Assembly: GCA_938084765.1 (NCBI GenBank)
Contig: CALKFO010000019.1
Coordinates: 1 to 41,423, forward strand
DNA length: 41,423 nt
Reading direction: 5' to 3'
From: Candidatus Bipolaricaulota bacterium
GTDB lineage: Bacteria > Bipolaricaulota > Bipolaricaulia > Bipolaricaulales > Bipolaricaulaceae
The position numbers and the translations under genes are program-made. The notes beneath the pieces were generated by a model. The model saw only the letters and a list, made by a program, of their open reading frames with translations. It searched no databases and had not been told where the DNA came from. Below, piece after piece: positions 1 through 8,256 of the stretch; position 1 is the first letter of the stretch; every line of letters starts with the position of its first letter.

Positions 1-420
1 CGAGGTATCACCAAGTTCTCCGTGGAGTTTGTGAACGAATCAGCGTTTCCTGTGGAGGAAGCGGAGGTGGGATGGGAGGGCCTGCCGGCTGGGCTACGGG
101 AAGACCGATCCCCGCGCTTCTCTTTGCCGCCCGGGGAGAGAAAAACCATGGAGCTGGTGTTCGTGGCGGAGAACATTGACTCCAAGGCCTTTCCTCACGA
201 GGTGGTGCTCGTGGTGCGCTACCGTGCTGGAGCGACCAACCCAGTCCCTGAGGAGTTGGTTTTGCGCGTCCCCGTGCGCCTTGTCCTCGCCGAAGAACCC
301 GGCCCGAGCGCCTCTACGCCCTGGTGGGTGTGGGTACTCGTGGTCGTAGCCCTGGCGGTGCTGGTCCTGGGGAAGGGCGGCTTGTTTCTCTTTTTAGGCG
401 CCGGGCTGCCCCACGTGTGA
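1..420 (+). CDS. C-terminal part of a membrane-anchored secreted protein (CARDB/NEW3-like beta-sandwich followed by a TM helix); 5' end outside window
   Basis: Frame 1 is open from position 1. The translation has beta-rich repeats with 'LPPGERKTMELVF', then a C-terminal hydrophobic helix 'WWVWVLVVVALAVLVLG'. Confidence 0.6.
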   Translation, partial: RGITKFSVEFVNESAFPVEEAEVGWEGLPAGLREDRSPRFSLPPGERKTMELVFVAENIDSKAFPHEVVLVVRYRAGATNPVPEELVLRVPVRLVLAEEPGPSASTPWWVWVLVVVALAVLVLGKGGLFLFLGAGLPHV

Positions 421-435
421 ACCGCAGGGGTCGCG

Positions 436-1197
436 GTGATCCGCTACGTCGGGCTTGGTCTGCTTCAGGGCCTCACCGAGTTTCTTCCCGTCAGCAGCTC
501 GGCGCACCTCCTTTTGGCCCAGCGCTGGCTGGGGATACGTGAGCCGGGTGCGCTTCTTGTGGGTTTCGCCCATCTGGGAACCCTGGCGGCCGTGCTCCTT
601 TGGTTCCGTCGGGACTTGGCGGGCCTGATCGTGGGGGCATGGCGCTGCGAAAAGAGGGCGTGGCGGTATTTGGGCGCATTGGTCCTGGGCACGTTGCCCC
701 TGGGCGTGGGGGCCGGGCTGACCCACGGCCGCTTGGACCACATTTTCCAAGCGGCTTGGGTGCCCTTTGCCCTTCTCGTGAACGGTCTACTCTTGATTTG
801 GGCTGGCTGGCGCCTCCCGAGCGGAACGGGACGGTCTCTCACCCCCTGGCGGGCGTTGGGAATCGGGTTCGCTCAGCTGCTCGCCATCCTTCCCGGGCTT
901 TCCCGTTCAGGGCTAACCGTTTCCTTCGGGCTTCGGCTTGGCCTGACGCGGGAGGAAGCCTTTCGCTTTTCTTTCCTTTTGGGGATTCCTGCCATAGCGG
1001 GTGGGGCTGTGCTTGCCGGCCTAGAGGGAGCCCCAGCTGTGGAAAGCTGGGGCGGGTTGATCGTGACCGCCCTTGTGGCCTGCGCATCCGGGTATCTCGC
1101 CCTGTCCCTGGTGCTCCACGCTGTTCGACGGGGTGTGCTCTGGCCCTTCGGCCTCTACTGCCTTCTTTTGGCCGTTGTAGCCCTGGTCTCGGCGTAA
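436..1197 (+). CDS. uppP: Undecaprenyl-diphosphatase UppP/BacA
   Basis: Signature motifs 'QGLTEFLPVSSSAHL' and 'LPGLSRSGLT' in a polytopic membrane protein of 253 aa. Confidence 0.95.
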   Translation: MIRYVGLGLLQGLTEFLPVSSSAHLLLAQRWLGIREPGALLVGFAHLGTLAAVLLWFRRDLAGLIVGAWRCEKRAWRYLGALVLGTLPLGVGAGLTHGRLDHIFQAAWVPFALLVNGLLLIWAGWRLPSGTGRSLTPWRALGIGFAQLLAILPGLSRSGLTVSFGLRLGLTREEAFRFSFLLGIPAIAGGAVLAGLEGAPAVESWGGLIVTALVACASGYLALSLVLHAVRRGVLWPFGLYCLLLAVVALVSA

Positions 1198-1213
1198 TTG
1201 GACATCTGTCCAA
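1198..1213. repeat. Perfect inverted repeat TTGGACA-TC-TGTCCAA directly after the uppP stop codon
   Basis: Read directly: TAA stop at 1195-1197, then TTGGACATCTGTCCAA. Confidence 0.8.
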
Positions 1214-1317
1214 AGCCCAGGGCCATTCCCTTCCTTGGGGAGAGGCAAAGCCTCCATTTCCGGCAAGTCACGCCGCCTTTTTGTCGAAGAGATCCCTCGG
1301 CAAACTAGGGTTTGCCC

Positions 1318-2235
1318 ATGCGCGGAATTTGCATACTTTTTGCGGTTTTGATCGCAGGGGGGACGGGCTTGGCCGCGAACTTCGCGGCGCAGGGCCGCGC
1401 GGAGGGCACCGGTTGGTTTTGGTCTAAGGAGCTCTATGCCCAATGGCAGTTCTTCGATCTGGCTTGGGCGGGCGAGCACCTTGTGTTTGCCCTCACCTTG
1501 GAGACGCGGGGCTGGGTGACCCCTCCTCCGCCCATGCTCGGTGCGTTCCTGATTTTCTCTTCGTTTGGTTCGCCCTCCCGAACCCAAAGCGTCCTCCTCC
1601 GGCGGGTCGCAGAGCAGGGTCCGCTCGTGCGGTACTTCGGCCAGGCGGTTCTTGCTCGCCGGGACGTGGGTTTTGGTTCCTACCTGGTCGTGACCCTGCG
1701 GGTCAGGTCCGAGGCGGAGGTGGGCGTACATGCGCAGGCGCTGAGCCTGGTGAGCACCTCGCCAACTTTGGTCGGCGCGGCCGGCATGGGTGGCCCCTTC
1801 GTTCCCGCTCCTTCCCACCCCTCCTCCTATGTGGGCCTTCCCGGATCGTCCTCTTCCTTTGGGCAGGACGCCGAGGGGATGGCCTCCCTGAGCATCCGGG
1901 AGTGCGTCGGCCCGGAGGACGCCCCTTATTTGGCGCCCGGAACCTACCGCGCCGAACTGGGGTGGGCAGGGCCCGGCAGCGACGTGGACAGCCGCGATTG
2001 GTTCCGGGTGAACCTCAATCCTGGTCAGCGTTTAGAGTTACGCCTCGCGACCCCTCGCCCCGTGCTGCTGCGCTTGATCGATCCGGTGGGCCAGGAGGTG
2101 GGCCGTCTGGAGGGGCAGGGGGAGCTAGGGCTGGTGTACGAGGCGCAAAGACGCGGCGCATACCTTGTGTGCATCGCCATCGGGGAAGCGTGGCCCCTGT
2201 TCCCGTACACCGTGGAGATCGTGATCCGCCGCTAA
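1318..2235 (+). CDS. Secreted protein with a C-terminal PPC-like (pre-peptidase C-terminal) beta-sandwich
   Basis: ATG at 1318, N-terminal signal peptide 'MRGICILFAVLIAGGTGLAA', C-terminal 'DWFRVNLNPGQRLELRL...YTVEIVIRR' resembles PPC domains. Confidence 0.65.
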   Translation: MRGICILFAVLIAGGTGLAANFAAQGRAEGTGWFWSKELYAQWQFFDLAWAGEHLVFALTLETRGWVTPPPPMLGAFLIFSSFGSPSRTQSVLLRRVAEQGPLVRYFGQAVLARRDVGFGSYLVVTLRVRSEAEVGVHAQALSLVSTSPTLVGAAGMGGPFVPAPSHPSSYVGLPGSSSSFGQDAEGMASLSIRECVGPEDAPYLAPGTYRAELGWAGPGSDVDSRDWFRVNLNPGQRLELRLATPRPVLLRLIDPVGQEVGRLEGQGELGLVYEAQRRGAYLVCIAIGEAWPLFPYTVEIVIRR

Positions 2236-2245
2236 ACTTTAAGGT

Positions 2246-3157
2246 GTGGACGCCGGGGATTTTCTCCTTTCCCTGCGTGAGGGGCTGGAGCCTTGGGAGG
2301 AGGTGGCCGGACGAGCTCGGGTTCCCCTAGAACAAGCTCGTCTTCTTGCCCAGTCTTTGCGGGACCTCGGCTATCCCCTGCTTTTGGCGGAGCAGGGGGT
2401 GGGGCTAGCGCCGGGCTCTCCCGCGCCCCAATTGCTTTTTCCGCGTCTTCGAGGTCGCTTTGGCCGGCCGTATCGGTATCTGGGGGTGGTGAGCAGCACC
2501 CAGGACGTTTTGCGGGTCTGGCACGAGGCCCCCGAAGGGGCGCTGGTGGTGGCGGAGCGCCAGACCCACGGCCGGGGCCGCTTGGGGCGGCCTTGGCTCA
2601 GCCCGCCCGGCAACCTCTACTCCTCCCTCCTCCTGGTGGACCCGGTGCCCGATCTTTTGCCCCTCCGGGCCGGGGTGGCGCTTGTCCAGGCCGCAGGCCA
2701 TGGCCGCCTCAAATGGCCCAATGATCTGTTGAGCCCGGACGGCCGAAAACTCGGGGGCATCCTCATCGAACGGGCCGGCCACCGCCTCCTTTTGGGCATC
2801 GGCGTGAACCTTGAACAGGCGCCCTTGCCCACCGCTGCCGCTCTTGGGGAATTCTGCAGGATCAGGCGTGTGGACCTTCTTGCGGACTTTCTCTACCTCC
2901 TGGAAGCCTGGCTAAACGAGCCCTCTTCCGCTGTCTTGGAGGCCTGGCAGGAGTACGATCAGACCCTGGGAAGAAAGGTGTGCGTTCACACTCCCCGCGG
3001 CGTGGTCGAAGGCGTGGCGGAAACCATCCTGCCGGATGGGGCACTTTTGGTGCGTACCCGCCAAGGACGGACCCGTGTGCACGTGGGCGACGTGGTTTTA
3101 AGCCCGGTCCAGGACATAGTAGATCCCCAAATACGCCAAGGAAAGCCGCACAGCTGA
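2246..3157 (+). CDS. birA: Biotin--[acetyl-CoA carboxylase] ligase (BirA) with N-terminal helical domain
   Basis: 'SSTQDVLR', 'AERQTHGRGRLGRPWLSPPGNLYSSLLL', 'LKWPNDLL', 'RKLGGILIE'; GTG start. Confidence 0.93.
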   Translation: MDAGDFLLSLREGLEPWEEVAGRARVPLEQARLLAQSLRDLGYPLLLAEQGVGLAPGSPAPQLLFPRLRGRFGRPYRYLGVVSSTQDVLRVWHEAPEGALVVAERQTHGRGRLGRPWLSPPGNLYSSLLLVDPVPDLLPLRAGVALVQAAGHGRLKWPNDLLSPDGRKLGGILIERAGHRLLLGIGVNLEQAPLPTAAALGEFCRIRRVDLLADFLYLLEAWLNEPSSAVLEAWQEYDQTLGRKVCVHTPRGVVEGVAETILPDGALLVRTRQGRTRVHVGDVVLSPVQDIVDPQIRQGKPHS

Positions 3158-3547
3158 GGCCAAGGCGAAGGCCAGGGCAAAGGCCCATGGTCTGCGGTTG
3201 AAGAGGGCCAGCACATAGCTCACGGCGGTGTCGGGAAAGCCCGGGATGAGAAGGCAAAGGAAGAGGGCGGGCGCCCCGAACCGGTTCACCCACTTTTCCA
3301 GGCGGACGGCCCACCTCAGGACCTTCGCTTCCTTTTTGCGCCACCGGGCTACCCGTGGCCAGCGCTTCAGACGATCACCTGCGAGGAAAAGGAGATAAGC
3401 GCCGAGGGCACGGCCGCACACAGCCGCGAGGATCACCGCCCAGGCCGGGGCCTTGGCCACCGCCGCCAACACCAGCTCTTGCGGGCTGGGCAGGATGACC
3501 ACCGTGCCCAGGGCGTACAGGAAGGCCAGGGCCAGGGGCACGCCCAT
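3098..3547 (-). CDS. Small VTT/SNARE-associated (DedA/YqaA-like) membrane protein
   Basis: 149-aa polytopic protein with 'FGAPALFLCLLIPGFPDTAVSYVLAL', typical of VTT-type proteins; converges on birA. Confidence 0.7.
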   Translation of the reverse strand: MGVPLALAFLYALGTVVILPSPQELVLAAVAKAPAWAVILAAVCGRALGAYLLFLAGDRLKRWPRVARWRKKEAKVLRWAVRLEKWVNRFGAPALFLCLLIPGFPDTAVSYVLALFNRRPWAFALAFALASAVRLSLAYLGIYYVLDRA

Positions 3548-4366
3548 TTAGCGGGGGCTCACGTGTTGGCAGCGCGGGCAATAGTTCGTGCGCTGGTTTT
3601 CCATGAGCACCTCACCGATCGGGGTGCCGCACACCCGGCAAGGCGCGCCCGCTCGGCCATGCACGAAGAGAAAATCGCGAATTTCCTTGTCGAACAGGTT
3701 TTCTCCCGCGCGGGCTTTGATCTCCGCAATGGCCCAACGCAGCGTCTCCGGAATGGCTTTCCACAAACGCTCCACCTCCTCGGCGGACAGGGTATGCGCG
3801 TAACGGAAGGGCGACAGGCGCGCCCAAAAGAGGATCTCATCAGCATAAGCGTTGCCGATCCCCGCCACGATGGACTGATCGGTGAGGATCTTTTTTAGGA
3901 TGCGACGCCTTCCTTGCAAGGCCTGGGCGAAGGCTTCCAGGGTGAAGTCCGGAGCGAAAGGCTCCGGACCAAGTTTGGCCAAAGGCGTAGCCTGGGAAAG
4001 ATCGGAATAAAGCCAGACCGCGGCGATTTGGGGAGTCCCTGGCTCGATGAGGCGGAGGTCCGTTTGGTCATCGAACGAGAGCACGAGTGTGGTGGCTTTG
4101 GTGACCTCGTAACGTGATGGGCCATGCCAAAGCCAACCATAGCGCATGAGGTGCACAATGAGGGTGAGATTGCCCTGGAAGGGGAAGAGGAGGTATTTGC
4201 CCCGCCGCGTGAGATCCTGAAGGGTTTTTCCCACGAGGGGGCTGAGGTCGGCAGGGCCGGCCTGGATCAGTCCAGGCCGGCGCACCGCCACCCTCACCAC
4301 CGCCCGGCCCACCAACCGGGCCGCAAGGTTCTCCCTTATGACCTCCAGGTCGGGAAGCTCCGGCAC
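3548..4366 (-). CDS. mutM: Formamidopyrimidine-DNA glycosylase (Fpg/Nei family)
   Basis: N-terminus 'PELPDLEVIRENL', 'RRGKYLLF', helix-two-turn-helix region 'GIGNAYADEILFWARLSP', C-terminal zinc finger 'CRVCGTPI...RTNYCPRCQ'. GTG start directly after the TAA of the preceding gene (TAAGTG). Confidence 0.95.
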   Translation of the reverse strand: MPELPDLEVIRENLAARLVGRAVVRVAVRRPGLIQAGPADLSPLVGKTLQDLTRRGKYLLFPFQGNLTLIVHLMRYGWLWHGPSRYEVTKATTLVLSFDDQTDLRLIEPGTPQIAAVWLYSDLSQATPLAKLGPEPFAPDFTLEAFAQALQGRRRILKKILTDQSIVAGIGNAYADEILFWARLSPFRYAHTLSAEEVERLWKAIPETLRWAIAEIKARAGENLFDKEIRDFLFVHGRAGAPCRVCGTPIGEVLMENQRTNYCPRCQHVSPR

Positions 4367-4945
4367 TTACGGCTCTTTCACCCCTAGATAGATGGTCACC
4401 CCACAAGGAGCGGCACACGGAGCAACACAAGTCGGGCAGCGATAGAGCTTGACATAGGGGGAGCACCACGACACCGGACAAGGCTTGGAAGAGAGCCCCC
4501 AGCAACCGAAGAGGAAGAACGGGAAGAAGCAACACGACTGGTACTGGGATTTGGCCACGATTTTCACGGTGTTTTCATGCTCGCCGGCGGTGGTGGAGAT
4601 CACGATCTTGTAGTAGCCAGGAGCCACAGGGTTACCAGAGGCATCCACCTGCTTCCACACCCACTTCCCTGGGGCCACCGGGCTGGGAAAGACCTCCTGG
4701 TACACGACGCTACCATCCAAGGTGACCACGCGCCAGCCCGTCACCTGCACTTGAGGGGTTGTGGGGCACCAACAGCAGAACCAACTCCAAGGGACGACCA
4801 ACTCAAAACAAACGTCTTCCCCCTGCCAAAAGGCCGTGTAGCACGGCGGCTCAGGGGCAGGGGGTGGGCAAGGTGTCCAGCACTGGCCCATCGCCACCAT
4901 CCCCAAAGCACTGACGCCCACGACCAACGCCACCACTTGCTTCAT
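4367..4945 (-). CDS. Secreted Cys/Trp-rich protein of unknown function with a central BsuPI/FlgD-Ig-like segment
   Basis: 192 aa, signal peptide 'MKQVVALVVGVSALGMVAMG', 16 Cys and 10 Trp counted, central 'GKWVWKQVDASGNPVAPGYYKIVIST'; SD GAGGAGG upstream. Confidence 0.75.
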   Translation of the reverse strand: MKQVVALVVGVSALGMVAMGQCWTPCPPPAPEPPCYTAFWQGEDVCFELVVPWSWFCCWCPTTPQVQVTGWRVVTLDGSVVYQEVFPSPVAPGKWVWKQVDASGNPVAPGYYKIVISTTAGEHENTVKIVAKSQYQSCCFFPFFLFGCWGLSSKPCPVSWCSPYVKLYRCPTCVAPCAAPCGVTIYLGVKEP

Positions 4946-5006
4946 GGCCTTTCCACCTCCTCACCCAGGTCTACACCTTTGAACCTTCTGCGGTTCCCTG
5001 CTTTCC

Positions 5007-5034
5007 ATGCTATGCCGGGCTTGAGCCCTGTCAA
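5007..5034 (-). promoter_or_regulatory. Sigma70-type promoter for the Cys-rich gene/mutM: TTGACA-N16-TAGCAT with inverted repeat GGGCT-CA-AGCCC in the spacer
   Basis: Read on the minus strand: TTGACAGGGCTCAAGCCCGGCATAGCAT. Confidence 0.6.
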
Positions 5035-5044
5035 GTGATGAGGA

Positions 5045-6031
5045 TTACGCTGTGGCGCGTTTTGTCCAGACTTCTTTGTTCACCAACGTGGGCGGCTGCT
5101 CGCCGCGCAAGGCCGCCAGAACATTGTCCACCGCCAGGGCGGCCATCCGGCGGCGCGTGGCCCAGGTGGCGGAACCAATGTGCGGGGTCAGGACCACGTT
5201 GCGCAGGCGCAAAAGCTCCGGATGGACTTCGGGCTCGCGCTCGAACACGTCCAAACCCGCGCCCCAGATCCTCTCCTCCTTCAACGCCCGCACCAACGCC
5301 TCCTCGTCCACCACCGGACCGCGAGCCACGTTGACCAACACCGCGGTCTTCTTCATGAGGGAAAGCTCGCGTGCCCCAAGGAGGTGTCGGGTCTCCGGGG
5401 AGAGCGGGACACACAGCACGACAAAATCGCTTTCCCGAAGGAGCTCCTCCAGGGGAGAAAACCGAGCGCCGAGCGCGTTTTCGGCCTCCGGTTTGCGGGT
5501 GCGGGAGTGGTATAGGATGGTCATGCCGAAGCCGCGGGCCCGCCGGGCCACGGCCTGCCCGATCCGACCGAAGCCCACGATCCCCAGGGTTTTCCCAAAC
5601 ACCTCGAGCCCGAGGTGTTTGGGGAGAAAGGTCCAGCCGGGAAAGCCCTCCTGGCGCAGGTCCCGGTCGGCCTCCACGACGCGGCGGGCCACCGCCAGAA
5701 GGAGGGCCCAGGCCAGGTCCGCCGTGGCCTCCGTGAGCACCTCCGGGGTGTTGGTGACCATGACCCCGCGGCGTGTGGCCGCCGCGACATCGATGTTGTC
5801 CACGCCCACCCCCAGATTGGCCACGATGCGGAGCCTTGGCAGATTGCCCAGGACCTCATCGTCGATGCGATCGGAAAGGAGGACGATCAGCGCTTCCGCA
5901 TCCCTGGCCAAAGCCAAAAGCCCCGCCTTCCCCAACGGCTCCCCCTCGTGCACGCGCACCTCATGTCCTGCCTGGATGAGCCGCTCGACCTCCTCCGGGA
6001 AGAACCGCGTGGTCACCACCACCGTTGCCAT
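5045..6031 (-). CDS. D-isomer-specific 2-hydroxyacid dehydrogenase (glyoxylate/phosphoglycerate dehydrogenase-like)
   Basis: 'GKTLGIVGFGRIGQAVARRARGFGM', 'VNVARGPVVDEEALV', 'LTPHIGSAT'. ATG at 6031 preceded by GGAGGG. Confidence 0.92.
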   Translation of the reverse strand: MATVVVTTRFFPEEVERLIQAGHEVRVHEGEPLGKAGLLALARDAEALIVLLSDRIDDEVLGNLPRLRIVANLGVGVDNIDVAAATRRGVMVTNTPEVLTEATADLAWALLLAVARRVVEADRDLRQEGFPGWTFLPKHLGLEVFGKTLGIVGFGRIGQAVARRARGFGMTILYHSRTRKPEAENALGARFSPLEELLRESDFVVLCVPLSPETRHLLGARELSLMKKTAVLVNVARGPVVDEEALVRALKEERIWGAGLDVFEREPEVHPELLRLRNVVLTPHIGSATWATRRRMAALAVDNVLAALRGEQPPTLVNKEVWTKRATA

Positions 6032-6051
6032 CGCATCCCTCCGATGAGAGT

Positions 6052-6954
6052 TTATCCCCATCGCTCAAGGAGGAAGAGGGTGAGGGAGAGGGTGCCCAAG
6101 GAAAACAGGGTGGAAAGGAGCAAAGCTGTAGCGGCCAGTTCGGGCTTGCGGTTGTATTGGGCAGTCAAGATGTAAGCGTTCACCGCGCTGGGAACGCTTC
6201 CTTCCACCACGAGGCTTCGCTGCACGAGGGGCGTGGAGCCAAAGAGAGGCGCCAGGAGCCAGGCCAAGGCGGAGGCCAAAAGCAGGCGCGCCAGGGCCAC
6301 GGTTCCGGCTGCTCGGGCGAGCATCCGGACGTTCGCCCCGGCCAGCTCCACGCCCAACAAAAGGAGGAAGAGGGGCACAGCCGCCTGGCTGAGAAGCCCG
6401 GTGGCGCGGGCCAACACGGTGGGCCATGCTTGGGTCAACCGCACCCCCACCGCCAAGGCCACGGTATAAGGCCAGGGCACAACCAGGATATTTCGGAGGA
6501 GAGCGCGAACGTTCGGCTTGTCCTCCCAACCTGCGATGCCCACGCCCAAGGTGGCCAAGAGCACGACGTTGGTGGCGAGGAAAATCACACCCACGTCCAT
6601 GGCCTGCGGTCCATAGGCGAAAAGGAGGATGGGGAGCCCAAGGTTTCCGCAGTTTCCAAAGGTGAGGAGGAGGGAGGTGGCGCGGCGGGCGTCCGGGTCG
6701 GTGGGAAAGAGGATGCGGCCAAGGGGCAGGGACAGGAGAAACATGACCCCATAATGGCTGACCACGAACAGGGCCACGAGGACGGCATCCTTGGCGGGCA
6801 GTTGAGCGGTGCGCAGGGTCTCAAAGATGAGGGCTGGGGAAAGGACCCAGAAGCTGAGCACCGCAAGGGGTCGTGCCGAGATGTTTCCCCATCTTCCCAG
6901 GAGGTAGCCCACACCCACCAGCAAGAAGGCCGGGCCGATGACCTGGAGGATCAT
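6052..6954 (-). CDS. AEC (auxin efflux carrier) family transporter
   Basis: About 300-aa polytopic protein starting 'MILQVIGPAFLLVGVGYLLGRWG', with 'TFGNCGNLGLPILLFAYG' typical of AEC permeases. Confidence 0.85.
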   Translation of the reverse strand: MILQVIGPAFLLVGVGYLLGRWGNISARPLAVLSFWVLSPALIFETLRTAQLPAKDAVLVALFVVSHYGVMFLLSLPLGRILFPTDPDARRATSLLLTFGNCGNLGLPILLFAYGPQAMDVGVIFLATNVVLLATLGVGIAGWEDKPNVRALLRNILVVPWPYTVALAVGVRLTQAWPTVLARATGLLSQAAVPLFLLLLGVELAGANVRMLARAAGTVALARLLLASALAWLLAPLFGSTPLVQRSLVVEGSVPSAVNAYILTAQYNRKPELAATALLLSTLFSLGTLSLTLFLLERWG

Positions 6955-6961
6955 GACCTCA

Positions 6962-6991
6962 AGGGTACGCACAAACCTGGGGCGTTTACAA
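6962..6991 (-). promoter_or_regulatory. Promoter for AEC transporter: TTGTAA-N18-TACCCT, 7 nt upstream of ATG
   Basis: Minus strand TTGTAAACGCCCCAGGTTTGTGCGTACCCTTGAGGTCATG; overlaps the divergent -10 at 6987-6992. Confidence 0.5.
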
Positions 6992-6992
6992 T
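6987..6992 (+). promoter_or_regulatory. -10 element TACAAT, 7 nt upstream of the NTPase ATG (leaderless-type)
   Basis: TACAAT CGCGCCG ATG. Confidence 0.5.
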
Positions 6993-6999
6993 CGCGCCG

Positions 7000-7512
7000 A
7001 TGAGGATTGGGATCACGGGGCATCCCGGGGTGGGGAAGACCACGCTGGTGAAGAGGGTGCTCGCCGCGGTGCCCCTGCGGCCCGGCGGGATGATCACCGA
7101 GGAGATCCGCAAATGTGGGTACCGGGTGGGGTTCCTCCTGCGGGATGTGGCCACAGGCCGGGAGGGTTTGCTTGCCCACCGGCATCACTGCGACGGTCCT
7201 CGGTTTGGAAAGTATCGGCTTTGTCTACGGGACCTGGAAGAGCTTGGCGCGGCGGCCATCGAGCGGGCCATCGTGGAAGCGGAGTTGATCGTGATCGATG
7301 AGGTGGGCCCGATGGAGCTCCAATCTGCAAGATTCATCGCGGCCGTGGAAAAGGCTTTGGCCAGCGGAAAACACCTCTTGGTCACCGTGCATCGCGCCTC
7401 CAATCACCGGTTGGCTTACCGCATCCGCCACGAGGTGGATAGGCTCATCCGCCTTACCCCAAGCAATCGCGAGGAAAAGGTACAGGAGGTTATCCGGCTT
7501 CTTTCAGGCTGA
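7000..7512 (+). CDS. THEP1-family nucleoside-triphosphatase
   Basis: 'MRIGITGHPGVGKTTLVKRV' Walker A, 'GGMITEEIRKCGYRVGF', 'LIVIDEVGPMEL' Walker B: THEP1 family pattern. The longer ORF starting at 6025 is an artefactual extension. Confidence 0.92.
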   Translation: MRIGITGHPGVGKTTLVKRVLAAVPLRPGGMITEEIRKCGYRVGFLLRDVATGREGLLAHRHHCDGPRFGKYRLCLRDLEELGAAAIERAIVEAELIVIDEVGPMELQSARFIAAVEKALASGKHLLVTVHRASNHRLAYRIRHEVDRLIRLTPSNREEKVQEVIRLLSG

Positions 7513-8221
7513 CCCAAACTGGACCGGGAAGCCCGTAGAACTTGTGGTAGAACTCCCGGAAGGCTCGCTCGAGCTCCCTCATCATGCGATCCACGTCCTC
7601 GGCCTCAGGGAGCAGGGGGTCAGGGGGGATGGGACTGGCAAAGTGCACGGCAATCCAGCGTTTTTTCACGGTCCTCCCCAGCGCCAGGGGGAACCCCTGC
7701 CACAAGGGGAGGTTTTCCTCCCCGGGCTTGAAGACCAGGGCATTTTCCAAGCCCACCGGAATGAGAGGAACTCCGGCCCGTTTGGCCAAAACCGCTGCCC
7801 CCCGATAGAGTTTTCGCTCCCAAAACCGGTCCCCTTCCGGGAAGACCATCAGGGATCCACCGTTTTTGAGATAGACGACAGCCTCCGCCAGGGTTTTCGG
7901 GTTCACCATGGGCTTGAGTTTCGGGTTCTGGGTGACGCCGAACCGCCAAAATGCCCGGCAAAGGAAGCGCACGAGGGCGTTGGGGCGATCCAGGGAGTAC
8001 AGGGCCCAGCCGCGCCAGTGCCCGCTGGCCCGGGTGACGAAGAGGGGCTCGAAGCCGCCCAGGTGGGTCACGGCGAGCACACAAGGCCGCCTGGGGCGGG
8101 GTCCAACCCGCTTGGTGCGCACGAAAGTGGTGAGGATCCACATGAAAAGCCAATAGCCCAGCCAACACGTTTCCAAAGCAGCCCCGAGGAAGACCGCTTT
8201 CACCAGCCTTTTCACCCTCAT
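7490..8221 (-). CDS. Lysophospholipid/1-acylglycerol-3-phosphate acyltransferase-like protein (PlsC superfamily)
   Basis: 'VLAVTHLGGFEPLFV' (motif I-like) and 'GGSLMVFPEGDRFWERKLYRGAAVLAKRAGVPLIPVGL' (motifs III and IV). Confidence 0.85.
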   Translation of the reverse strand: MRVKRLVKAVFLGAALETCWLGYWLFMWILTTFVRTKRVGPRPRRPCVLAVTHLGGFEPLFVTRASGHWRGWALYSLDRPNALVRFLCRAFWRFGVTQNPKLKPMVNPKTLAEAVVYLKNGGSLMVFPEGDRFWERKLYRGAAVLAKRAGVPLIPVGLENALVFKPGEENLPLWQGFPLALGRTVKKRWIAVHFASPIPPDPLLPEAEDVDRMMRELERAFREFYHKFYGLPGPVWVSLKEAG

Positions 8222-8256
8222 GAGGAGGCCAGTATTATGCTCCGGAGGAGGCGAAC

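Noticed and set aside
6031-6054. TAAACT containing the AEC stop codon as a promoter for the hydroxyacid dehydrogenase
   Set aside because: It lies 17 nt from the ATG, there is a clear SD (GGAGGG), and no -35 is found at suitable spacing.
6025-6999. N-terminal 325 aa of the 6025..7512 ORF as part of the NTPase
   Set aside because: This region is antisense to the AEC transporter; the THEP1 protein clearly starts at ATG 7000 with its own -10 element.
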